Assembly (NCBI GenBank): GCA_018660835.1
Contig: JABJJN010000054.1
Location: 1-36,876, forward strand
Reading direction: 5' to 3'
DNA: 36,876 nt
Origin: Gemmatimonadota bacterium
Lineage (GTDB): Bacteria > Latescibacterota > UBA2968 > UBA8231
Shown here piece after piece: positions 15,889-24,181 of this stretch (positions within the stretch are counted from its first letter, which is position 1; every line of letters begins with the position of its first letter). The notes under the pieces are model-generated. The model did no database searches and was not told the origin of the DNA. It saw nothing but the letters and a program-made list of their open reading frames with translations. The translations under genes were made by a program, and so were the position numbers.

Positions 15889-16427
15889 AGATTGGCCTCA
15901 AGGAAGGCGCGATTGATGGGGTCGAGATTCAGCGATCTCACGTTTGTGGCGGGCCTGAAGTCTGCGGCCTTCTCCCATTCGCTCTCTTCCTCCATGGCGT
16001 CAGGTCGATGTTCACCTGCCTCGGAGACGTAGATGAGTTGAAAGAAGTCGGGATGGGGATATTTGTACCCTTCAGGCGCGGGTTGCAGATGATGGAAGTA
16101 GGTGAAACCTACCAGCACCGGGCTATGCGCTGTCCAGCCCGTCTCCTCCAGGAGTTCTCGCTGGAGCGTCTCCTCGGATTCCTCGCCAGGTTCGCAGCGG
16201 CCGCCAGGCAGGATGTGGTGGTCGCCTTTGAAGTCTTCGATGACCATGATATCTGCGCCACGACGCAGAATGCAGCGTACGGAAGACACAAGACTCGCCG
16301 GTGGAACACGGTCTGAGATATAGGCGCAGACGTCTAGTGGCATGGTGCCATCTGCCCACAGGGCAGTCTCGCGAGCGATGGGCGTGAGTTTGTACAGGAA
16401 GCTCAGGTCGGTATCTGACCTGCTCAT
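15885..16427 (-). CDS. Nudix hydrolase
   Basis: A 180-residue protein with a complete Nudix box at residues 76-98: G-x5-E-x7-R-E-x-x-E-E-x-G-W, with Glu91, Glu94 and Glu95 as metal ligands. The strand before it is IMVIEDFKGDHHILPGG. The family cleaves nucleoside diphosphates linked to another group, or cleans damaged nucleotides; the substrate is not predictable. The start is ATG 16427, in an ATGA overlap with the PcfJ-like gene. A longer frame to 16766 lies antisense-like inside that gene's coding sequence and has no support. It is the second gene of the four-gene operon. Confidence 0.92.
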   Translation of the reverse strand: MSRSDTDLSFLYKLTPIARETALWADGTMPLDVCAYISDRVPPASLVSSVRCILRRGADIMVIEDFKGDHHILPGGRCEPGEESEETLQRELLEETGWTAHSPVLVGFTYFHHLQPAPEGYKYPHPDFFQLIYVSEAGEHRPDAMEEESEWEKAADFRPATNVRSLNLDPINRAFLEANL

Positions 16428-18046
16428 ATTCTCACTTCGCCCCACACGAGCTTCTCGCGCTTGATCCAGCGTTCCATGATGGCCGCACCCCGAGTCAGCA
16501 GGCTCGCATAGCTGTGTTCGATATTGCCGCGGTTCTTGCCCCATGGCTGTGCATTGTGTCGACCACGAGCCTGCGTGATCGCACGTGAACCGGACATCGC
16601 GATGGTGAGGACTGGCCTTGGCGATCCACCATCTTCGCTCGCCGTCAGGGACCAGATCGAGACATCGCCTTTGCGACAGCTCTTGGCGTAGGTCAGGACG
16701 CAGTGGTGCATGGCGCGCCCGTCGGCGGCGAGATCTGCATTGTTGCGCAGGCGCCGAATGCGCCACATGGTGCGCTGTTTTCCCACTCGTTCGATGACTT
16801 CGAAGTCGCCTATCGAACCTTTCACAAATTCGATGAAGCGCACCTGGCGGCGTGACCGTGAGTGTCGCCCCTCGTGCTGGGCATCGGCTTGCGCCGCCCG
16901 TCCAATCTCCGCCTGCGCCAGCTCTTCGTGCCAGTCGTCGACCTGTCGCAGGAGTTTGTCGATAGATCGGGACTTCATCGACAGATTTGGCTGCGCGGGT
17001 GGCTCATGGGCAAGGGCCCCGCCTGGTTGCAGAATTTCCGCGCCGTCGAATTTCTGCTGCTGCAGGTAGTCGACAATGGGGCCTACATGGGCTGGGTCGA
17101 GCATGGGATGACGCAGAAAGAACGTGATGACCGTAGACCAGAAGTGTTCGTGTTCGAAACTGTTTCCCAACTGAGTTTGGCAAAGGGCATGCACCAGCGA
17201 GTCCCAGCCACCCTGACCGAGAATCTGCGCCCGTCGCAGGGCTATGGGGATCGGCGTCAGTTCGGGTGTCTGCAATAGCTCGTGCGCCATGCTCTTGGTC
17301 AGCTTGATTGGTATGTCCGAGGCAGTGCGAACGTTCGCACCGGTGCCCAAGTGGATGAACCACTCCTGCCAGCGTTGATGGTTCTCGTCCTCGGGCCCAA
17401 TCCAGGCGGCATCGAGGAAGTCGGGGACATCTGGGTACTCGGCGAGCAGGTGACGGGCAAGCTGGCCAAATTGCCGCCGCGAGTTGCGTGAGAGCGGCTG
17501 CCAGTCGCTGGGCGCGCGGACGAAGTCTCTGTGGCGACGGGCCAACTGCATGAGACCCTGCAGGAAGGTGTTCTGCGGGTCTTCTGGTCTGTACGGTAAT
17601 GCGGCGTCGAGACCGAAGAGTTTTCCCGAATTCTCGACGGCGAGGAGAATGTCGAAGAGGGCACGTCGTGATGGTGGATCGTCTTCCAGGGCGTGAAAGA
17701 GGGAACGGATGCGATAGAGATAGTCGGCGCCGAGTCGACCCTTGGGGACGGCCCGATCGTACAGCTGGCGGATCGTGTTGCCCGGATTGCGCGTCTGGCT
17801 GCGTTTGCGCGCCAGAATCGACTCCCCTTGGTGGACTTTGGCGAGGCGCAGTTCTTTGCGCTTCTGTTCATCGGACTTATGCAGCCCCTCGCTGAATCCT
17901 CGGGTACGACACCAGTCCTGATACTCTTTCTGCGAGGTCAGACCGAGACTCTTGATATGCGACTGAAGACTGCCGCGCAAGATGGCAGTCTGCACACGGG
18001 CGCGGTCGGCGTCGGCACGCTTTGACTTACGGCGATGATGAGCCAT
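16424..18046 (-). CDS. PcfJ-like domain protein
   Basis: A 540-residue protein whose C-terminal part (about 380-535) has the PcfJ-like pattern. LRNNADLAADGRAMHHCV contains the family's M-H-H-C block (Met446-Cys449), then a Tyr/Cys segment, VSIWSLTA, VLTIAM and ITQARGRHN. The N-terminal 380 residues are largely helical and basic at the start (MAHHRRKSKRADADRAR), and I do not recognise them. PcfJ was named from a conjugative plasmid locus, but the biochemical role is unknown; distant copies occur on phages and chromosomes. A GAGGGA ribosome site lies five nt before ATG 18046. It heads the four-gene operon and is divergent from the amidohydrolase across 105 nt. No mobile-element genes are nearby. 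Confidence 0.75.
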   Translation of the reverse strand: MAHHRRKSKRADADRARVQTAILRGSLQSHIKSLGLTSQKEYQDWCRTRGFSEGLHKSDEQKRKELRLAKVHQGESILARKRSQTRNPGNTIRQLYDRAVPKGRLGADYLYRIRSLFHALEDDPPSRRALFDILLAVENSGKLFGLDAALPYRPEDPQNTFLQGLMQLARRHRDFVRAPSDWQPLSRNSRRQFGQLARHLLAEYPDVPDFLDAAWIGPEDENHQRWQEWFIHLGTGANVRTASDIPIKLTKSMAHELLQTPELTPIPIALRRAQILGQGGWDSLVHALCQTQLGNSFEHEHFWSTVITFFLRHPMLDPAHVGPIVDYLQQQKFDGAEILQPGGALAHEPPAQPNLSMKSRSIDKLLRQVDDWHEELAQAEIGRAAQADAQHEGRHSRSRRQVRFIEFVKGSIGDFEVIERVGKQRTMWRIRRLRNNADLAADGRAMHHCVLTYAKSCRKGDVSIWSLTASEDGGSPRPVLTIAMSGSRAITQARGRHNAQPWGKNRGNIEHSYASLLTRGAAIMERWIKREKLVWGEVRI

Positions 18047-18151
18047 GTAAATCCCTCACGTCAGGTCCAAGAATGATACCTGCACCATCGTGATTCGTCT
18101 GGCTCAGTGTCAAGGGGTTGGGAAGGCGGATGCCGACTATATTGAGCCTCT

Positions 18152-19450
18152 ATGAGCCTAGATACGACAACAACGGCGTATGCGGCAGATCGGATCTTCG
18201 ACGGAGATCGTGTCCTGGAGGGACACGCGATACTCGTCGAAGGAGCCAGGATCAAGGGAGTCGTCCCTCTGGCAGACTTGCCCGCGACGATCTCCCTGGA
18301 GCAACACCCGGGCTGTACTCTGATCCCTGGTCTGATCGACACGCACATGCACTTCATGCGTTGGCAGGGGCCTGTCTTTCTCGCCTATGGTGTGACGACG
18401 GTACGAGATACGGGGAACGATCTGGCATGGATTCTACAATGCCGTGACGAGTGGTCGCAGCACGCGTGGCCGCGGATCGTAAGCCTGGGACCTCTGCTCG
18501 ATGGAACACCTCCGGCACATGATCAGGTGGCGCACGCCATTGCTGATACGGACGGCGCCGTTGCTGCCGTGCGCGACACGGCCGCTGCCGGCGTAGATGG
18601 GATTAAGCTGTACGCCAGCATCGCCGCTGAGTGGATCCAGCCGATGACGGAAGCAAGTCACGCGGCAGGGCTGAAAGTGTCGATGCACTGTCTGCCACAC
18701 GGTGTGCTCGTCGCTGGGCACGCGGGAATCGACGAGTTCTATCATCTCGACGGCATTCTCGCCGATGTCTGGCCCGACCATCCCCCTGGCTGGCTTCACG
18801 TCTGGGGTCATCCTGACTTCGACAAGACCTGGGATCGACAACAGCAGGTGGCCGACACGATCGCCTCGATGGATCTCGTGTCGACGCCAACTCTCGCCTA
18901 CTGGGACAGCCAATGGCGCATCCGCTCGGCGGCTGGACCGTATGCGGAAGAGCAACTCTACATGCCTGCAGATCTATTTACGTGGGCTGCGGCAAAGCCA
19001 GACGCTGAACTGGGGGCGACATGGCAGCGAGCCTGGGAGGCGGCGCTACGTTTTCAGGGACTGCTGCTAGACCGCGACGTGCCGTCGCTGGCCGGAAGTG
19101 ATACCCCCTGTGGTGGTATCCTGCCCGGGCAAAGTCTTTGGCGAGAGCTGAAGATGTTGGTCGCAGCTGGACAGAAACCGATCGAAGCTCTGCGCTCGGC
19201 CACTTCAGCGGCGGCAGACTTCCTCGAACGCCCTGAGCTGGGTCGCCTACGGCAGGGTGCAGTAGCAGACGCTGCTATTGTGAAGGGGGACCCGACAGCA
19301 AGCATCCCGGATCAGCCAGAGGTCACGAAAACGATCCGTCATGGGGTCACGTATGCGCCGAAAGATCTTCTGAAGGCAGCTGAAATGGCCGATCCCGCCT
19401 GGCGGCATGAACCATGGGGTAGACAGTTCAAAAAAGTTTCGGACAGATAA
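18152..19450 (+). CDS. metal-dependent amidohydrolase (imidazolonepropionase/prolidase-like)
   Basis: A 432-residue amidohydrolase-superfamily enzyme. The N-terminal composite beta-sandwich is AADRIFDGDRVLEGHAILVE, and the barrel opens with LIPGLIDTHMHF (His65, His67). Lys152 in GIKLYAS is in place to be the carboxylated metal bridge. His179 in SMHCLPHG follows, and Asp317 in LAGSDTPCGG is the final metal ligand and catalytic base. The C-terminal sandwich returns with GRLRQGAVADAAIVKGDP. This layout fits the group with Xaa-Pro dipeptidases and imidazolonepropionases. Many relatives hydrolyse dipeptides or lactams; the true substrate is unknown. No signal peptide is seen. The start is ATG 18152, with only a weak GAG upstream. 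The next gene begins 29 nt after the stop with its own strong ribosome site. Confidence 0.88.
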   Translation: MSLDTTTTAYAADRIFDGDRVLEGHAILVEGARIKGVVPLADLPATISLEQHPGCTLIPGLIDTHMHFMRWQGPVFLAYGVTTVRDTGNDLAWILQCRDEWSQHAWPRIVSLGPLLDGTPPAHDQVAHAIADTDGAVAAVRDTAAAGVDGIKLYASIAAEWIQPMTEASHAAGLKVSMHCLPHGVLVAGHAGIDEFYHLDGILADVWPDHPPGWLHVWGHPDFDKTWDRQQQVADTIASMDLVSTPTLAYWDSQWRIRSAAGPYAEEQLYMPADLFTWAAAKPDAELGATWQRAWEAALRFQGLLLDRDVPSLAGSDTPCGGILPGQSLWRELKMLVAAGQKPIEALRSATSAAADFLERPELGRLRQGAVADAAIVKGDPTASIPDQPEVTKTIRHGVTYAPKDLLKAAEMADPAWRHEPWGRQFKKVSDR

Positions 19451-19479
19451 ATACAGGACTCACTACGAAGGAGTTACTC

Positions 19480-20601
19480 ATGTCTGCACGGGGCATTATC
19501 ACCATCGTCGGACTCCTCGGTCTCATCTGGGTCACAGAGGTGCAGACACAGGCTGACAATGCAGAGACGGAAACAAGGACGACGGGTGTGCGGCTCGACC
19601 TGCAGGCTGAAAAGTCGTTCCCCGGATTAATCGTCAGCTGTCTGACGACGGCACTACGTGCCATCGGGCATGACTGGTCCAGCGAGTTTGTGCGCGGGTA
19701 TGTAGGGTCGGCCTTTGCCATCGCCATGAAACCTGATGGTGGGAGACTCGTCCAGGCGGACACGCATGAATGGCACCACTTCTACGAGATGCTTGACTAT
19801 TTCGACTATGAAACGGTGAATGCGACGATCCACCAGGACACTGGCGTCTCGCCCGAAGAGCATGCGCAAGCCAAACGCGAGGGCTGGAACATGGTTCGGC
19901 GTGCGATCGACGATGGCTATCCAGCCATCACGTGGCAGGCCATGACGAAGGAGCAGCGGGCCGCGGGCGGCAGGCTGCCATGGTTGTGGAGTCTGATCGT
20001 GGGCTATGACGAAGAGGCTGGCACGTATGACGTGCATCACGTCAACACGGGTGATTTCACGATTGCCTGGGATGCCTATGGGCACTCCGATCCGGTGAAC
20101 TGGTTCTACGTGATGGTGTTTCGCGAGCAGACGAAGCCCTTCGATGCACTGGCGGCGAATCGTCGCGCTATCGAACGTGCCATCGAGACGTCAACAGGCA
20201 TGTATCCAGGTGTGCCCACAGGTGGCGGCCACGACAACTATCCGAATGCTGTCGCCACGGCGCATGGTCATGCAGCGTGGGAGATGTGGATCGATGCTGC
20301 GAAAGCCGGGGGTCTGGCGGCGGGGGATGTGGAACAGCACGTGAGATTTCTCGTGCCCATGCGCACGGCTGCCGTGATCTATCTCACGGAGGTGGAGGTC
20401 TACCTACCCGAGAGGGCCCACGCCCCCTTGCGGGAGGCGTCCCTCATGTATGATGACGTGATTGACGCCCTCGGTGATCTTGGAGATCTGAGTGCCTCGG
20501 GTTTACTCGATGCACCGGATGCGACGGCCCTCATCAGGAAAGCTTACAATGCGGAGCGTGCCGCCGTCGTGAAGCTGCAGGAAGTGCTGGACGCGATCTA
20601 G
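19480..20601 (+). CDS. secreted protein, possible papain-like (C39/BtrH-type) fold
   Basis: A 373-residue protein with a signal peptide (residues 1-25: a short basic start, a hydrophobic GIITIVGLLGLIWV core, then Gln/Ala). The start is ATG 19480, with AAGGAG six nt upstream. Near residue 50, FPGLIVSCLTTALRAIGHDW places a Cys at the head of a helix, as in C39/BtrH-like papain folds. About 130 residues later, LPWLWSLIVGYDEEAGTYDVHHVN looks like the strand pair that usually carries the catalytic His and Asp. The His position is not convincingly filled, so activity is uncertain. The C-terminal 150 residues are helical (ANRRAIERAIETSTG, TAAVIYLTEVEVYLPERAH). No named family was recognised with certainty. 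It may be co-transcribed with the amidohydrolase gene. Confidence 0.6.
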   Translation: MSARGIITIVGLLGLIWVTEVQTQADNAETETRTTGVRLDLQAEKSFPGLIVSCLTTALRAIGHDWSSEFVRGYVGSAFAIAMKPDGGRLVQADTHEWHHFYEMLDYFDYETVNATIHQDTGVSPEEHAQAKREGWNMVRRAIDDGYPAITWQAMTKEQRAAGGRLPWLWSLIVGYDEEAGTYDVHHVNTGDFTIAWDAYGHSDPVNWFYVMVFREQTKPFDALAANRRAIERAIETSTGMYPGVPTGGGHDNYPNAVATAHGHAAWEMWIDAAKAGGLAAGDVEQHVRFLVPMRTAAVIYLTEVEVYLPERAHAPLREASLMYDDVIDALGDLGDLSASGLLDAPDATALIRKAYNAERAAVVKLQEVLDAI

Positions 20602-20650
20602 CTACGCCTGCTGACACTCTCTTACGACTGATCGCGCACTCACCTGTCTC

Positions 20651-21565
20651 TCATTCATCTGTGGGGCGGATGTGTGCCTCGATGCGGTCAATCTTCTCAC
20701 TCAGAGCGATCATCACATCCTGCGTGTCCGTCAGTCGGCGTTCGAGTGCCTCCAGGCGCTTTGGATCCGGCAGGAAGTGTCGCAGGCCAATCGCTGCGAC
20801 TGCCACGAATGCCCCCAGAGGCAGGGTCCACAGGACAATGGACTTCATCCAGGACGAGCCCTGGGCAACAACGCTCCCCGCAGAATCGGTGGTCAGGGTG
20901 AGACGGCCGACACGTGAGTTGCTACCCGTCTTGCTGACATCAGGGGAGCCCCAGGGGATCCAGCGATGGCGTCCCTCCTTGTTCTGATCCAGGATGACGA
21001 CATCGAAACCGATCTCCTCGCCAGCCGTCAGAGGTGGGGCGGAGTCGCCGAGGCGGAAAGCCCACTCGTAGGTAAGCTTCCCATCACGATAGGTGTAGTC
21101 GCCTTTGGTTGATGATGTGCGACGCCAACGTGTGCCATGTCCTGACGACAGCTCGCCGCGCCCACCAGATCCCGGGATCATCGCATACTGCGTCGGGTTG
21201 CGTTGCTTGTTCTTGAAGCGTGACAGATACACCTCGACACCGTCTGTGTTGCTCCAGCTATGGCCTCTGATGACGTTGTGGTCCTCAACGACGATCGCCA
21301 AATAGAGGATACCTGCCTGCGGTTCGTAACCGGTCATGAAGTACGCACCGGGGCGCTCCTGCGCCGCATACTGAATGCGCATCTGCGAATCCCAGTCACT
21401 GCGGTCGAAGGAGTACTTCTCCACGGAAGAGGGCCAGTCACCCAGTTCGCCATCAACGACCATGCCCTGAAGGATGGGGGCACGGACGCTGCCCGAGTGG
21501 TGTGCGCTGGCAGGGCGTGTACCGAGGCTCAATGCCAGAATCACCAGCAGTCCAAGCCATTTCAT
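20651..21565 (-). CDS. exported CBM9-like protein with C-terminal membrane anchor
   Basis: A 304-residue protein. A signal peptide (MKWLGLLVILALSLGTRPASA) is followed by a beta-sandwich of about 180 residues resembling CBM9 (carbohydrate-binding, cytochrome-heme-binding-like fold): VVDGELGDWPS, ILYLAIVVEDHNVIRG, NTDGVEVYLSRF, LTYEWAFRLGD and IGFDVVILDQNKEGRHRWI. One transmembrane helix follows (about 242-261, IVLWTLPLGAFVAVAAIGL). A cytoplasmic tail predicted as a short coiled coil ends it (RLEALERRLTDTQDVMIALSEKI). The start ATG 21565 has GAGGAG six nt upstream. The topology suggests a surface ligand-binding domain with a cytoplasmic oligomerisation tail. The gene is divergent from a lipoprotein gene across a 277-nt region holding a strong hairpin. 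Confidence 0.75.
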   Translation of the reverse strand: MKWLGLLVILALSLGTRPASAHHSGSVRAPILQGMVVDGELGDWPSSVEKYSFDRSDWDSQMRIQYAAQERPGAYFMTGYEPQAGILYLAIVVEDHNVIRGHSWSNTDGVEVYLSRFKNKQRNPTQYAMIPGSGGRGELSSGHGTRWRRTSSTKGDYTYRDGKLTYEWAFRLGDSAPPLTAGEEIGFDVVILDQNKEGRHRWIPWGSPDVSKTGSNSRVGRLTLTTDSAGSVVAQGSSWMKSIVLWTLPLGAFVAVAAIGLRHFLPDPKRLEALERRLTDTQDVMIALSEKIDRIEAHIRPTDE

Positions 21566-21709
21566 GACGGTCTCCTCATCTGGAACGCATAGTTGGTGCT
21601 CATAGAATCTTGTTCGAAGGGGACATCAGCAAGTCGCGCACCAACGCAGTGAGAGGCTGGGCTTCTGCCTGTGGGGGCAGATCGGCAGACCCATGCGGCC
21701 TCGAGGACC

Positions 21710-21743
21710 GGCGGGATCCGCCTGCGGTGTGGCGGATCCCGCC
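21710..21743. repeat. perfect 13-bp inverted repeat (hairpin) in a divergent intergenic region
   Basis: GGCGGGATCCGCC (21710-21722) and its exact reverse complement (21731-21743) flank an 8-nt loop. The following bases contain only TTTT, ten nt later, so it is a poor intrinsic terminator. Both flanking genes point away from it, so it would terminate neither. It could be a REP-like element, a regulatory site or a remnant. The rest of 21566-21842 holds no gene that I can support. Confidence 0.6.
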
Positions 21744-21842
21744 AGCGTGTGAGTTTTCGATTGACCATGTTCAGCTTCTCGATGTTGATTTCTGAGTCGT
21801 TCGTCGCATCGTATCGTGATGACAGCCCATGAGAGGCAAGAG

Positions 21843-22310
21843 ATGAGACCCGAGAAGCGTATCGTGTGGATCGGTTTGATGAGCCTGACCATGCTCAGTG
21901 CTTGCGTCTGGCACAGGGGGTGGGCCGCCCATCGTGCCCAGTTCTCAGTCCACGAAACCTGTGAGGGGTGCAAAACCATCGCTGGAAAGATCGACAGTGA
22001 TGTATATCGCGGGCCGATCGCTGACACGGTATATGTCCTGTCCAATGCCACAGTGGATCTGGTCTCGGGCGAGAGAATTCAATCAACCCATCTTGAATTC
22101 AATGGCGCGACGGGTCTGTTCAGGACGGCCGAGTTCACGGGGCGTATCAGTAGTGGCCGCATACAGGTACAGGTGGAAGGTGGTCGTGGCGTTTCCCTCT
22201 ACTCCGAGTCGTCAGATGGCGTTGGGGATACGCAGTTTCTCTATCACGCGTCTCTCTCGTGTGGTGGGTCTGTGTTCAAGGGAGCGCTGATCGAGCTGCG
22301 CTGGATCTGA
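21843..22310 (+). CDS. small lipoprotein of unknown function
   Basis: A 155-residue predicted lipoprotein: basic start MRPEKR, hydrophobic IVWIGLMSLTML, and lipobox LSAC. After the lipobox the mature chain has a C-x-x-C pair (ETCEGCKTIAG) and then alternating beta strands (TVYVLSNATVDLVSGERIQ, GRISSGRIQVQVEGGRGVSL), suggesting a small beta-rich periplasmic or outer-membrane-anchored protein. The start is ATG 21843, with AGAGG six nt upstream; an ATG at 21819 and another at 21816 precede it in frame but lack a site. I recognise no family. Its stop is 1 nt before the TTG start of the alpha/beta hydrolase gene, so the two are probably one transcript. Confidence 0.7.
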   Translation: MRPEKRIVWIGLMSLTMLSACVWHRGWAAHRAQFSVHETCEGCKTIAGKIDSDVYRGPIADTVYVLSNATVDLVSGERIQSTHLEFNGATGLFRTAEFTGRISSGRIQVQVEGGRGVSLYSESSDGVGDTQFLYHASLSCGGSVFKGALIELRWI

Positions 22311-22311
22311 T

Positions 22312-23184
22312 TTGCAGTCACCGACCATTGATCGAATCAGCTATGGTCCAGATTCGCTCAACTACATGACCGTCTGGCTCGCAGCGTCGAGCCAGCCCAC
22401 GCCCGTTGTCATGCACTTTTACCCCGGTAGTTTTCTGGTTGGCGAGGGTCGCAGACGGAAGTCGCAGGCCATCTCCAACGACACAATGGCAACGAGTGTA
22501 GAGTTGCCCGTGCTTCGTGTGAAGCAAGAAATCCTACGGCTGCTCACGGCCGGTATTTCGGTCGTCGCGCCGGCGCATCGTCGACCAGATCTCCACCCCG
22601 CTCCGGCGCCATTTCATGATGCGGCTCGAGCTGTGCAATTCGTTCGCAGCGTGGCGTCAGACTGGAACATCGATGCGACCAGGATCGCCGCCACCGGCGC
22701 GTCCTCCGGTGCCTGCCTGTCTCTGTGGCTGGGCTGCCATCGGGATATGGCAAGTCCAAGGTCAAAGGACCCGATCGCTCGACAGTCGACTCGTTTGGCC
22801 TGCGTGGCGGGCAACTCCGCCGTCACCTCCGTCGATCCACGGTTTATTCGAGATCTGCTACCCGGTTCGGGAGAGCATGGCCGGTTCCAGCAACTGCTTG
22901 ATTTCGACGTCCAGGCGGTTGATCGACTGCCGGCATCGAAATACCGGTTGATGGAAGAGATGTCGCCGATCCATCACGTTGATGCCGACTCGCCGCCGAC
23001 GTTATTGCGCTACGATCACAGCCTTGATGCACCATACGGTATCCACCATCCAGTTTTCGGTAAGGCCTTCAAGGAGAGGATGGATGACGTAGGCGCATCA
23101 TGTGATGTGGTCGCCGCGGGCAAGCCGATCATGGGAAGCCGGAAGGCGACGATTCCGGCGTTTCTCAAGGAACATCTGCTGTAG
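22312..23184 (+). CDS. alpha/beta hydrolase (esterase/lipase-like)
   Basis: A 290-residue alpha/beta hydrolase. The nucleophile elbow is ATGASSGACLSLWLG, with Ser131 in G-x-S-x-G. The likely acid and His are in the C-terminal region around LLRYDHSLDAPYGIHHPVFG, a pattern seen in many planctomycete and related esterases. The usual oxyanion HGGG is replaced by VVMHFYPGSFLVG, so the oxyanion hole is unusual. No signal peptide is visible. The start is TTG 22312, one base after the lipoprotein stop. No ATG fits before Met19, and the fold seems to need the earlier residues, so the start is likely but unproven. The substrate is unknown. Confidence 0.78.
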   Translation: MQSPTIDRISYGPDSLNYMTVWLAASSQPTPVVMHFYPGSFLVGEGRRRKSQAISNDTMATSVELPVLRVKQEILRLLTAGISVVAPAHRRPDLHPAPAPFHDAARAVQFVRSVASDWNIDATRIAATGASSGACLSLWLGCHRDMASPRSKDPIARQSTRLACVAGNSAVTSVDPRFIRDLLPGSGEHGRFQQLLDFDVQAVDRLPASKYRLMEEMSPIHHVDADSPPTLLRYDHSLDAPYGIHHPVFGKAFKERMDDVGASCDVVAAGKPIMGSRKATIPAFLKEHLL

Positions 23185-23242
23185 TCACGCCATCCTGGTT
23201 CAGCCAGCTGTTTCGTGTTCGCAATGCTGGCCGATGAATGGA

Positions 23243-23261
23243 AGCGGACAGTGGGTCCGCT
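23243..23261. terminator. weak hairpin in the intergenic gap
   Basis: AGCGGAC (23243-23249) and GTCCGCT (23255-23261) form a 7-bp GC-rich stem with a 5-nt loop, between the hydrolase and protease genes. There is no T-tract after it. It could attenuate transcription or be incidental. The rest of the 121-nt gap shows only a GTGGGG ribosome-like stretch before ATG 23306. Confidence 0.3.
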
Positions 23262-23305
23262 CGCAGCTCATCTTTGCGATAGCCGCAATCAAGAGTGGGG
23301 GAACG

Positions 23306-24181
23306 ATGGATCTAATACATGAGGACGTGGACAGGTTCTGGGAGATTTGGCAGACCCTCCCCATATCTGACCTGGATGCGTGTGCCAAGGTTCTGGAGGA
23401 AGAGTACCTGAATAAGGGGACGGCCGGGCTTCGTGACTTCTGGCGCCTCAGGATCGAGTCGGGGCGGCAGCTCGCGGATACAATCCGGGCTTTTCCCAGA
23501 TACTATGCCTCGCTGCAAGCGACGTGTGTCAATCTGAGCACGCAGGAGGATTCTATCCGGGATGCTTGTTCTCGTCTCAATGACCTGGTTGGCCAATCGC
23601 CTCGGACAGATAGCTACTTCCTCATTGGCTGTATGAACTCAGCCGGAACCGTATCGGAGAGTGGCCTCCTGATCGGATTGGATATGATGGGTCGGTCTGA
23701 GTCTGCTCCTCTTGATGAACTTGGTGATTGGCATCGAAGCGTCGTGAGACCTTTGGATGAACTGCCGAGGCTTGTTTTGCACGAGTACGTACACGCCCTG
23801 CAGGAGACGTCGACGCCAAAGACTCTTCTTGCCAACTCGATCCTTGAGGGCACGGCAGACTTCGTCGTGTCCCTCCTCTTGGGTCGTCACGAAACCCCGC
23901 ACCATCAGTATGGCCGTATCCACGAAGCAGACCTATGGGTTGAGTTCAAAGACGAAATGGGTGGGTCGGACATCGACAATTGGCTATGCCAAGGGGACAG
24001 CGCCACAGATCGACCTGCAGACTTGGGATACTTCCTCGGCCACCAGATCTGTGCCGCCTATTATGCAAGGCAGTCAGATCCACAGACGGCGGTTCGGCAG
24101 ATGCTCTGCATTGAGAGCTTCGAGGACTTCGCCAGCGATAGTGGCTACGACGGGGAAGCGCCGGTAGCCAACAGCAAATGA
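23306..24181 (+). CDS. DUF2268-like zinc metalloprotease (HExxH, gluzincin type)
   Basis: A 291-residue protein with a zinc site: VLHEYVHALQ gives His159-Glu160 and His163, and SILEGTADFVV supplies Glu181 as a third ligand, 18 residues on. This matches the DUF2268/GldB-related predicted Zn-dependent proteases, whose substrates are unknown. There is no signal peptide, so it is probably cytoplasmic. The start is ATG 23306, after a purine-rich GTGGGGGAACG. The open frame continues upstream to 23102, but that part overlaps the hydrolase gene, is rich in Arg and Ser, and looks non-coding. It shares an ATGA overlap (24178-24181) with the next gene, implying the two products act together. Confidence 0.78.
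   Translation: MDLIHEDVDRFWEIWQTLPISDLDACAKVLEEEYLNKGTAGLRDFWRLRIESGRQLADTIRAFPRYYASLQATCVNLSTQEDSIRDACSRLNDLVGQSPRTDSYFLIGCMNSAGTVSESGLLIGLDMMGRSESAPLDELGDWHRSVVRPLDELPRLVLHEYVHALQETSTPKTLLANSILEGTADFVVSLLLGRHETPHHQYGRIHEADLWVEFKDEMGGSDIDNWLCQGDSATDRPADLGYFLGHQICAAYYARQSDPQTAVRQMLCIESFEDFASDSGYDGEAPVANSK

Noticed and set aside
16428..16766. Upstream extension of the Nudix frame
   Set aside because: It overlaps the PcfJ-like coding sequence and reads as Arg/His-rich noise. ATG 16427 sits in an ATGA overlap.
21562..21795. Short open frames on both strands in the divergent gap
   Set aside because: They run through the 13-bp inverted repeat, overlap each other, and show no ribosome site or motif.
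23102..23305. Upstream extension of the metalloprotease frame
   Set aside because: It overlaps the end of the alpha/beta hydrolase gene and has non-protein-like composition.
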